A DNA stretch of 64,000 nucleotides from Lichenicola cladoniae (GTDB lineage Bacteria > Pseudomonadota > Alphaproteobacteria > Acetobacterales > Acetobacteraceae). Each line of letters starts with the position of its first letter. Position 1 is the stretch's first letter. The stretch is from assembly GCF_013201075.1 (NCBI RefSeq), contig NZ_CP053708.1, positions 4,655,501 through 4,719,500 of the forward strand. The letters run 5' to 3'. Below the pieces are notes generated by a model. The model had not been told where the DNA came from, ran no database searches, and saw only the letters and a program-made list of their open reading frames with translations. Below, one piece after another: positions 58,034 through 64,000 of the stretch. Made by a program: the position numbers and the translations under genes.

Positions 58034-58682
58034 GACCGCGCGCTGGCTGCTGCCGGTGCTTTGCCTGGTCCTGGCCGGTTGCGCATCGACGCCGCCGGCC
58101 TGCGTCCCGGGTCGGCTCGCCGACGATACCATCGCAATCGTGTCGCACGGCTGGCACACCGACCTCGCCATTCCGGCCGGTGCGCTGCGCGGCAACATGC
58201 GGGACTTCCGGCGGGTGTTCCCCGGCATGACGGTACTCATGGTCGGCTTCGGCAAGCGCACCTTCATGATGGCGCCGGTGACCGGTCTGGGCGACCTGCT
58301 GGTCGGCCCGTTTCCCGGCGACGGCACGCTGCTGATCGCCGGACTGACCGCGCCGCCGGACCGTGCCTACGATGACGGCACGATGAAGATTGGCCGGTTG
58401 TTGCCGGGAGGGGCCGGGCGCCTCTCCGACTTCATCTGGCGGACCCTCGATGTAAAGCAGGGCCGGCCGGTCCGGATTGGCCCGGGCTTCTTTCCGGGCA
58501 GCATTTTCTACGCGACCCGGACAGGCTATTCCGGCGTCTATACCTGCAACAGCTGGATCGGGGACGCCCTGCAGGCAGCCGGCATCGTGCCGACGGCCTC
58601 GGGCATCGTGTTCGCCTCGCAGGTGATGGACCGGATCAGCCCGTCAGGCGGTGGCGCCTGCACGATCGGCGGCCACCGCTGA
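58002..58682 (+). CDS. DUF2459 family lipoprotein
   Basis: A 226-residue lipoprotein. The lipobox L-A-G-C follows the hydrophobic stretch LLPVLCLVLAGCAST. The mature region has the family pattern IAIVSHGWHTDLAIPA, VGFGKRTFMM, and GYSGVYTCNSWIGDALQAAG with a Cys/Asn pair that may be catalytic. The family occurs in many Proteobacteria with no assigned role. It begins inside the end of the S10 peptidase gene, so the two are translationally coupled. Confidence 0.88.
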   Translation: MSQLSTPAARRTARWLLPVLCLVLAGCASTPPACVPGRLADDTIAIVSHGWHTDLAIPAGALRGNMRDFRRVFPGMTVLMVGFGKRTFMMAPVTGLGDLLVGPFPGDGTLLIAGLTAPPDRAYDDGTMKIGRLLPGGAGRLSDFIWRTLDVKQGRPVRIGPGFFPGSIFYATRTGYSGVYTCNSWIGDALQAAGIVPTASGIVFASQVMDRISPSGGGACTIGGHR

Positions 58683-58698
58683 ACCAGCGCCGGGGGTA

Positions 58699-58869
58699 TC
58701 AACCGCCCGGCGGTCGCGTGGTGACCTGTGCCGGCACCGCCTCGCCGTTCGGCATCACGACATAGGTTCGACTGGGCGAAGAGCCGCCGCCGCCGAAACT
58801 GGAACTGCACGCGGTGAGCAATCCTGCAGTCAGGAGAGTTGCCATGCAGCCAAGGGCGCGGATCGTCAT
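58699..58869 (-). CDS. Small lipoprotein
   Basis: A 56-residue lipoprotein from ATG 58869 (GGAGG upstream). Signal peptide MTIRALGCMATLLTAGLLTACSSS with lipobox L-T-A-C, then a Gly/Ser-rich linker and a short mature tail (TYVVMPNGEAVPAQV). Function unknown. Convergent with DUF2459 across a 16-bp gap. Longer in-frame starts upstream are not supported. Confidence 0.75.
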   Translation of the reverse strand: MTIRALGCMATLLTAGLLTACSSSFGGGGSSPSRTYVVMPNGEAVPAQVTTRPPGG

Positions 58870-59051
58870 CGAGTAAGAGCCTCCGTGGTAAACAACTGAC
58901 CTGAGCATCATGGGCAGCGGGCGCGCAATGGCCGCCCTGGACAGGCACCATGTGCCCCAGGTCGGCGCAACGGCTTTCGGAACCAATCTCGTCCTCACCG
59001 CCAGCCAAAATTTCGTGTTGAGCGGCATCCGTCGAGATGCGACACCTGCCG
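58870..59051. other. Noncoding region upstream of the fluoride riboswitch
   Basis: About 180 bp without a credible gene between the small lipoprotein and the aptamer. The promoter of the riboswitch transcript must lie here; a TTGAGC hexamer near 59018 is a weak -35 candidate without a good -10. Nothing else stands out. Confidence 0.5.
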
Positions 59052-59105
59052 GCAGGGGATGGGGTTCCCCCTTGAACCGCCCGTCGTGGGCTGATGACCT
59101 CCTGC
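59052..59105 (+). ncRNA. Fluoride riboswitch (crcB motif)
   Basis: The conserved core is clear: GGGGATGG (59055-59062), the AACCGCCC strand (59075-59082) and GGGCTGATGACC (59088-59099). P1 is GCAGG (59052-59056) with CCTGC (59101-59105). This matches the fluoride aptamer with its pseudoknot and the highly conserved CTGATG. It lies ~100 bp upstream of a crcB gene, the classical regulated target, so fluoride should raise expression of the fusion protein. Confidence 0.92.
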
Positions 59106-59129
59106 AGGTTCGGACCCGGCGTCCGCAGG
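59101..59129 (+). promoter_or_regulatory. Riboswitch expression platform hairpin
   Basis: CCTGC (59101-59105), the 3' strand of aptamer P1, can alternatively pair with GCAGG (59125-59129), while CGGAC/GTCCG (59111-59115/59121-59125) extends the stem. The two structures exclude each other. No T run follows, so control is likely by structure affecting elongation or translation rather than simple termination. Confidence 0.5.
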
Positions 59130-59203
59130 AGGATCGTGTCCTTGTTCCAGGATAATCATCGAAACCGGCTGCCGCCGCCGGATCCTTTCGTCGAGGGGAC
59201 TCA

Positions 59204-60442
59204 TTGCGGATGCTGACCTACGCGCTGATCGGTCTGGGCGGCGCGCTCGGTAGCGTCGCGCGCGCCTGGCTCGGGAATGCGATGGTAGCCCTGACGGGAC
59301 CCAGCTTTCCGTGGGGCACGATCCTCATCAACATCGTCGGCTCGTTCGTGATCGGTTTCTTCGGGACCCTGACTGCGACAGACGGTCGCTTCGCTGTCCC
59401 GTTCGATGTGCGCGCCTTCGTCATGGTCGGCATCTGTGGGGGCTTCACCACCTTCTCGTCGTTCAGCCTGCAGACGCTCGAGCTGCTGCGTGACGGCAGG
59501 CCTGGCCAGGCCCTCGCCAACATCGCGCTTTCGGTGGCCCTCTGCCTGGCAAGCGTGGCCGCCGGCTATTCACTGGCGTCGATGACACGAACCTCTCGTC
59601 TCGCGGTGATCGGCGACGCGACCTCCGGGTCGATCAGCGACAGTACGCTGGTCGCGTTGCATCGTCCCGGAGCGGTGCCGGGTATGCTCGCCGTCGCACG
59701 TCAGCTCATGGCGCGGGAAGATGGGCGGATCACCGCGCTCGCGATCGACGGTCCCATACTGGCCGAGCTGCAGCCGACCGAAGAGGTGCTGACCCGGGAA
59801 CGTACGGCGGAGATTGCGGCTAGGCGGACGGAATGGGTCGAGGGCATGCGGTCGACGCTCGATCGCTGGGTCGGGCAGGAACGCAGTATTGGACATTCAG
59901 CTCACTGGATCGAGGTGCGCGGGGACGGTGCATCGGCGATCGCCGAGCATGGCCGCGGCGCCTATCTTCTCCTGCTGGAGCAGAATGGCGGCGATGCCGC
60001 CGCTCGCGCCCGCCTCCGTGCGGCTCTGATCCGGGCGCGACGGCCGGTGCTGCTCGTGCCATCCGGACATGCCGGCGAGTTCGGCCGGATCATTGCCGTG
60101 GCCTGGCGCGACGATCCGCATGTCCGCCAGGCCATACGGACCGCGACGCCCCTGCTCTCGAAGGCCAAGCGGGTTCTCGTTCTCCACGTCGGAAGCGAAG
60201 CGGACGGCCTGCCATCGGACCCGGTCTTCGATGGGCTGCCGATCGAACGGATCACGGCAGCCGCGGTCGGTGATGACACCGGATCGCAGCTACTCTCGAT
60301 GGCACGTGAAGCCGGCGCGGATCTCCTCGTCATGGGCAGCTACAGCCATGGCAGCCTGCGCGAAGAGCTATTCGGCGGCGTGACGGAAACCATGCTCAGG
60401 CATGCCGATCTTCCCGTGCTCATGCAGCATCGCAGCGCCTGA
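59204..60442 (+). CDS. CrcB (Fluc) fluoride channel fused to universal stress protein domain
   Basis: A 412-residue fusion. Residues ~1-125 are a complete Fluc/CrcB channel with four membrane segments: [34 protein letters not shown], and [17 protein letters not shown]. Residues ~129-412 are a soluble tandem Usp region, ending in [22 protein letters not shown] and LPVLM. Start is TTG 59204 (GAGGGG at ideal distance) or ATG 59210. CrcB works as a dimer exporting fluoride, so the cytoplasmic Usp part would also be brought together as a dimer. Preceded by a fluoride riboswitch. Confidence 0.93.
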   Translation: MRMLTYALIGLGGALGSVARAWLGNAMVALTGPSFPWGTILINIVGSFVIGFFGTLTATDGRFAVPFDVRAFVMVGICGGFTTFSSFSLQTLELLRDGRPGQALANIALSVALCLASVAAGYSLASMTRTSRLAVIGDATSGSISDSTLVALHRPGAVPGMLAVARQLMAREDGRITALAIDGPILAELQPTEEVLTRERTAEIAARRTEWVEGMRSTLDRWVGQERSIGHSAHWIEVRGDGASAIAEHGRGAYLLLLEQNGGDAAARARLRAALIRARRPVLLVPSGHAGEFGRIIAVAWRDDPHVRQAIRTATPLLSKAKRVLVLHVGSEADGLPSDPVFDGLPIERITAAAVGDDTGSQLLSMAREAGADLLVMGSYSHGSLREELFGGVTETMLRHADLPVLMQHRSA

Positions 60443-60503
60443 CGGGAACGGCACCGCACATATCTGGACGGTCCACGAACGCCTCAAGCCCAATCGACTC
60501 CGC

Positions 60504-62006
60504 TCAGTGCCCGGCAGCCATCCTGTGCTGCATTTTTTCATCGACCGGCAGGGTGGTGGCCGTCAGGGCAATGCCCTGCCAGCCGGCGCCGATTGCGGTG
60601 AACAGGCCGATCGCGTCCTGCAGCCGGGCCAGTTCCCCCACCGCTGCGAGGTTTTCGGCGGTGTAGGTGGCGCGCTCGCTGGTCAGCACGTCCAGGAAGC
60701 CCGACAGGCCGGCCCCGTACAGCCTGCGTGCGCGGTCGAGTGCCAGCGCATTGTCCTGCGCGGCCCGCCGCAAGGTCGCGGTGCGGATCTCGTCGTTGCG
60801 ATACGCGACCAGCCGGTCCTCGACTTCCTGGAACGAGCGCAGGACGGTTTGTTCGTATTCCAGGCGGGCGGCTTCCGCATTCGCATGCGCCTCGCGGACT
60901 TCAGCGGACAGGCGGCCGCCATGATACAGCGGCGCACTGACCTGGAGCACCAGCGACCAAGCCAGGCTGCTGGCGGTGAACAGCTCGTGGATCATGCTGG
61001 ATTGCGGCGCGAACGAAAGCGGCAGGATGAAGCTCGGATAAAGCTGAGCCACCGCCACCCCGATCCGCGCCGTCGCCTGCGCATATTCCCGTTCGGCCCG
61101 GCGGATGTCCGGGCGGTTGGCGATCACCATCGAGGGCAGCGCCACCGGCAGGGCCGGCACCGAAGGCAGCGGTGCAGGTTGTTCCAGCATCCCTTCGAGC
61201 GTGCCGGGCATCTGGCCGGTCAGCACCGAGATTGCGTGCGCCAGCTGGGCGATACGGGTCTGCAGCGGTTGCCGCGTCGCCTGTTCGGTCTCGAGTTCGC
61301 CCTGGGCCTGCGCCACCTGCAGCGTGGTGCCCAGACCTTGCGTGAACACCTTGTTGGTGAGTGCCAGCGCGTCGCCGGCGGCCTGGATGTTGCGGTCGGC
61401 GATCTGCAGTTGCAGTTGCGAGGCACGCAGCGTGACGTAGTCGGTGGACAGCTCCGACAGCAGTGCCAGCAGGGTGGCGCGACGCTGCTCGATGCCGGCA
61501 TCGACCGCGGCCTGCTGCGCCTCGATCGAATGGCGGATGCGTCCGAACACGTCGAGTTCCCAACTCGCCGATAGGCCGTACTGCCAGAGACGGGTATCGG
61601 AGTTGGCTCCGGTCAGTGGCGGGTATTCGAGGGTCGTGCTGAAGCGCTGGATGCCGGCCGCCGGCGTCAGGTCAATCTGCGGATACAGGCCGCCGGCGAT
61701 CTGGTCGCGCAGGCCGCGCGCCGCCAGCAGGCGCTGGCCGGAGATTGCGAGGTCGTAGTTGCCGCTGATCGCCTTGTTCACCAGCAGGGTCAGCACCGGA
61801 TCGTGAAAGCTGGCCCACCAGTCACGCATTTCGGCCCGGGTCGTGGCCAGCTCGTCCGCAGTGGCGGCGTGCTCGGTCCAGTTGGCCGGCAGCGCCATCT
61901 TGGGCGCGTGATATTTCGGCCCGACGATGCAGCCTGCGAGCAGGAGCAGGGAAGCCAGGCAGGAGGGTCCAGCGAGTGGCCGGAACCGAGATCTGGGAGA
62001 TGGCAT
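60504..62006 (-). CDS. NodT-family outer-membrane efflux lipoprotein
   Basis: A 500-residue TolC-like outer-membrane factor with lipobox L-A-G-C (LASLLLLAGCIVGPKYHAP). The two repeated halves contain ANRPDIRRAEREYAQATARIGVAVAQLYPS and coiled-coil stretches such as FQEVEDRLVAYRNDE. It exports substrates delivered by the HlyD/FUSC pair encoded upstream, 20 nt away. It ends ~60 bp from the CrcB-Usp gene in convergent orientation. The frame remains open through the HlyD gene, but that part is not real. Confidence 0.94.
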   Translation of the reverse strand: MPSPRSRFRPLAGPSCLASLLLLAGCIVGPKYHAPKMALPANWTEHAATADELATTRAEMRDWWASFHDPVLTLLVNKAISGNYDLAISGQRLLAARGLRDQIAGGLYPQIDLTPAAGIQRFSTTLEYPPLTGANSDTRLWQYGLSASWELDVFGRIRHSIEAQQAAVDAGIEQRRATLLALLSELSTDYVTLRASQLQLQIADRNIQAAGDALALTNKVFTQGLGTTLQVAQAQGELETEQATRQPLQTRIAQLAHAISVLTGQMPGTLEGMLEQPAPLPSVPALPVALPSMVIANRPDIRRAEREYAQATARIGVAVAQLYPSFILPLSFAPQSSMIHELFTASSLAWSLVLQVSAPLYHGGRLSAEVREAHANAEAARLEYEQTVLRSFQEVEDRLVAYRNDEIRTATLRRAAQDNALALDRARRLYGAGLSGFLDVLTSERATYTAENLAAVGELARLQDAIGLFTAIGAGWQGIALTATTLPVDEKMQHRMAAGH

Positions 62007-62026
62007 GATGCAGGCTGCCGTCCGGC

Positions 62027-62935
62027 TCACAGATGGTCCTGCAGCCAAGTCGGAAGCCGCTCGTGGTTGCGGGCTTCCGCACCGACTGCGACCGAGCAGG
62101 TCATGCCGGCTGCCAGGATGATGCCGGGCGGGATGCTGTCGAGATGGATCCGCACCGGAATGCGCTGCGCCAGCCTGACCCAGGTGAAGACCGGGTTCAC
62201 GTCCTGCAGTCCGGAGCGGTCCGGGCTGCCGTTCTGGTCGTTGATGCCGCGGGCGATGCTCTCGACATGGCCGCCCAGCAGCGCCTGGTAGCCCATCAGC
62301 TTGATCCGCGCCGGATCGCCGACATGAATGCCACCGAGCTTGGTTTCCTCGAAATAGCCATAGACCCAGAACGAGTCCGAATCGATCAGTGCGATCCTGG
62401 CCTGGCCGGTGGTGACGTAGTCGCCGACCCGCAGCAGCAGGTTGGTGACGATGCCGTTCACGGGCGCATACAAAGTGGCGCGTGCCAGGTTCAGCTTCGC
62501 CGTGTCGAGCTGCACCTGTGCCGCGTCCACCGTGGCCTGGGCGGTCGAAGCGGTCGAGTTGAATCGCTCGCGCTCCTCCGCCGATACGATCCCGGCCAGG
62601 CCGGCGCGCCGCGAGGCATCGGACTGGCGCAGGCGCAGATCCTCGCGGACGCTGGACAGCCTGGCCGTGGCTTCGGCGATCGCCAGCCGGAACCGCGACG
62701 GGTCGATGACGAACAGCGGGTCGCCCTTGCGAACGAACTGGTTGTCCCGGACCGGCAGGGCCACGACAGTGCCTGACACTTCCGGCGCGATGTCGACCAC
62801 GTAGGCCCGCACCCGCCCGTCGCGGGTCCACGGTGCCACCATGTAGATGCGCCAGAGCGAGGCGCCGAGCACCACGGCTACAGCGACCACCACGACTGTC
62901 AGGACGACGCGAAACAAGGCACGCAGGAGGTTCAT
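62027..62935 (-). CDS. HlyD-family periplasmic adaptor, AaeA/EmrA-like
   Basis: A 302-residue membrane-fusion protein with one N-terminal membrane anchor (residues ~8-28). VVDIAPEVSGTVVALPVRDNQFVRKGDPLFVIDP is the lipoyl-like half, followed by a helical hairpin and the second half GIVTNLLLRVGDYV. It bridges the FUSC inner-membrane protein and the NodT outer-membrane protein, as in the AaeAB aromatic-acid pump. Confidence 0.94.
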   Translation of the reverse strand: MNLLRALFRVVLTVVVVAVAVVLGASLWRIYMVAPWTRDGRVRAYVVDIAPEVSGTVVALPVRDNQFVRKGDPLFVIDPSRFRLAIAEATARLSSVREDLRLRQSDASRRAGLAGIVSAEERERFNSTASTAQATVDAAQVQLDTAKLNLARATLYAPVNGIVTNLLLRVGDYVTTGQARIALIDSDSFWVYGYFEETKLGGIHVGDPARIKLMGYQALLGGHVESIARGINDQNGSPDRSGLQDVNPVFTWVRLAQRIPVRIHLDSIPPGIILAAGMTCSVAVGAEARNHERLPTWLQDHL

Positions 62936-62961
62936 GGGAGTTCGGGCCTCGGGTGATCTGG

Positions 62962-63156
62962 TCAGGCGTACATGACGAGCAGGGACAACACGCAGACGTA
63001 GAGCGCCACCTCCAGCAGCGGCAGGTGCCAGCCCCAGCGGGCCAGACCGCTGCGCCAGAGCAGCGCACGCAGCACCAGCGTGATCGGCAGTGCGACGAGG
63101 CAATACAGCACGATCGGCGCGAACAGCACGCCGGCGACGTTGAGTTCGGTCAGCAT
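62962..63156 (-). CDS. DUF1656 small membrane protein, AaeX-like
   Basis: A 64-residue protein with two hydrophobic segments (GVLFAPIVLYCLVALPITLVL and WHLPLLEVALYVCVLSLLVM). This family is found between FUSC and HlyD genes of aaeXAB-type operons, exactly as here. Its role is unknown; it may stabilise the complex. Confidence 0.92.
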   Translation of the reverse strand: MLTELNVAGVLFAPIVLYCLVALPITLVLRALLWRSGLARWGWHLPLLEVALYVCVLSLLVMYA

Positions 63157-63166
63157 CGGTGGTGCG

Positions 63167-64000
63167 TCATGCCGCAGCCAAATCCGGACATCGCCGGTCG
63201 AGCAGGCCGCGCGCCTTCTCGATCAGCAGGACCGCTTCGCCCAGCGTTCCGACCAGCGCGGGTAGACCTCGATCCGACGCATCGGAGATCGGCGACGGAC
63301 CGTTCGCCGACGGGTCCGGCGCAAGCAACGGCGCCAGTTCGTGTTCAAGCCGGTTGATCCGGGACGCTACGCGCGCCGGCTCCATCCGCACGCGCCGCAG
63401 GGCGCGCAAGGCCTGTCGCGCGGCGTCACGCCCGGCTTCGGGGAGCGCAGGGTCCGACTGGAGTTGCTGCAGCGTCAGTATCACGCGTCCCAGCGCCACG
63501 GTCGCGAAGGCTGCCTGCACCAATGGGGCTGCTGCCAGGCCGGGCATCTGCTGCAGGCGCTGGATCATGCGCTGGATTTTCTGCATCTGCAGGTTCTGCC
63601 AGACCTCCCATCGCTGCAGCGGCCACGCCCCGAATCCGGCAACGACCGGACGCTGCCAGGACAGCAGCTCGATGGCCCGGCCGAGCGAGGCCGCAAGACG
63701 GGCGATGTCGCGTCGCGGGTTCGCCGGTAGCAGCACCCGGAACACCATCACCAGACAGATGCAGCCGAGCAGGAACGCCTCCCAGTTATTGAGCAACGAG
63801 ATGTCATCGAAGGTGATCGGATTATGCACGTTGATCATCGCGTTGAAGAACACGGCATAGCCGAACGCGCGACCGCGCTGTACGGGATGATATTGCAGCC
63901 AGATGCCCGGGAGCAGGCACAGGCAGAGCGCGCCCCAGAGCAATGGAAAACCGGAGATCTGCGGCACCAGGAACGTCTGGAACACCATACTGGCCGGAAT
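63167..64000 (-). CDS. FUSC family inner-membrane transporter, AaeB-like (partial)
   Basis: The C-terminal ~278 residues of an aromatic-acid exporter-type (FUSC) protein; the reading frame is open to the right edge, so the N-terminus lies outside the window. Several membrane segments (PLLWGALCLCLLPGIWLQYHP; INVHNPITFDDISLLNNWEAFLLGCICLVMVFRVLLPANPRRD) are followed by a long cytosolic helical region. First gene of a FUSC-DUF1656-HlyD-NodT operon. Confidence 0.9.
   Translation of the reverse strand: MPASMVFQTFLVPQISGFPLLWGALCLCLLPGIWLQYHPVQRGRAFGYAVFFNAMINVHNPITFDDISLLNNWEAFLLGCICLVMVFRVLLPANPRRDIARLAASLGRAIELLSWQRPVVAGFGAWPLQRWEVWQNLQMQKIQRMIQRLQQMPGLAAAPLVQAAFATVALGRVILTLQQLQSDPALPEAGRDAARQALRALRRVRMEPARVASRINRLEHELAPLLAPDPSANGPSPISDASDRGLPALVGTLGEAVLLIEKARGLLDRRCPDLAAA

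Overview
The window is a gene-dense, GC-rich segment of an alphaproteobacterial chromosome, most likely from the acetic acid bacteria (Acetobacteraceae) or a close Rhodospirillales relative. This rests on synteny and gene content: rho, mnmE-mnmG-rsmG-parA-parB, hemJ-hemE and maf around an apparent replication origin; trpB-trpA-accD-folC; an HprK/EIIA/HPr/EI regulatory PTS; an MbfA-type iron exporter; a DUF3126 protein; and a Zur-controlled znu locus. No insertion sequence, prophage, integron or CRISPR array was seen. Most of the window is vertically inherited housekeeping sequence.

Layout. 1-26 kb starts with the end of a nitrate/sulfonate-type ABC transporter, then a dTDP-rhamnose operon (rfbBACD plus a glycosyltransferase) on the minus strand. 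A divergent unusual PLP-fold protein with a histidine phosphatase follows, then a universal stress protein, pdxH, fabI and aroC, and a lipid A/Kdo cluster (acyltransferase, waaA, lpxK). After these come an LpoA-like lipoprotein divergent from rsmI, then nagA, csbD, lolA, the iron exporter mbfA and purH. 24-31 kb holds the regulatory PTS (ptsI, HPr, EIIA, hprK), a RidA-like protein and a large two-domain glycosyltransferase. 31-36 kb holds the zinc uptake locus znuA-znuC-znuB divergent from zur, with a perfect Zur-type palindrome between them, an unknown EP-repeat protein and a nucleoside hydrolase. 36-41 kb holds trpB-trpA-accD-folC and a CorA transporter.

42-54 kb is the origin domain: rho (with a strong intrinsic terminator), a quinone oxidoreductase, ogt, mnmE, mnmG, rsmG (carrying two perfect parS sites inside its coding sequence), parA, parB, tRNA-Lys(CTT), hemJ, hemE, a 339-bp intergenic region that looks like oriC, maf and tRNA-Ala(GGC). 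The parS sites lie about 4 kb from the presumed origin.

54-64 kb holds a 2Fe-2S ferredoxin-like protein, DedA, a deaminase and exonuclease III pair, an S10 serine carboxypeptidase, DUF2459 and small lipoproteins. It also carries a fluoride riboswitch controlling a fused CrcB fluoride channel-universal stress protein, and an aromatic-acid-type efflux operon (FUSC protein, DUF1656, HlyD, NodT) that runs off the right edge. The most unusual items are the riboswitch-controlled CrcB-Usp fusion, the unassigned PLP protein/histidine phosphatase pair, the origin region with its repeated GTACCCC motif, and a ~150-bp imperfect inverted repeat at 16.6-16.8 kb.
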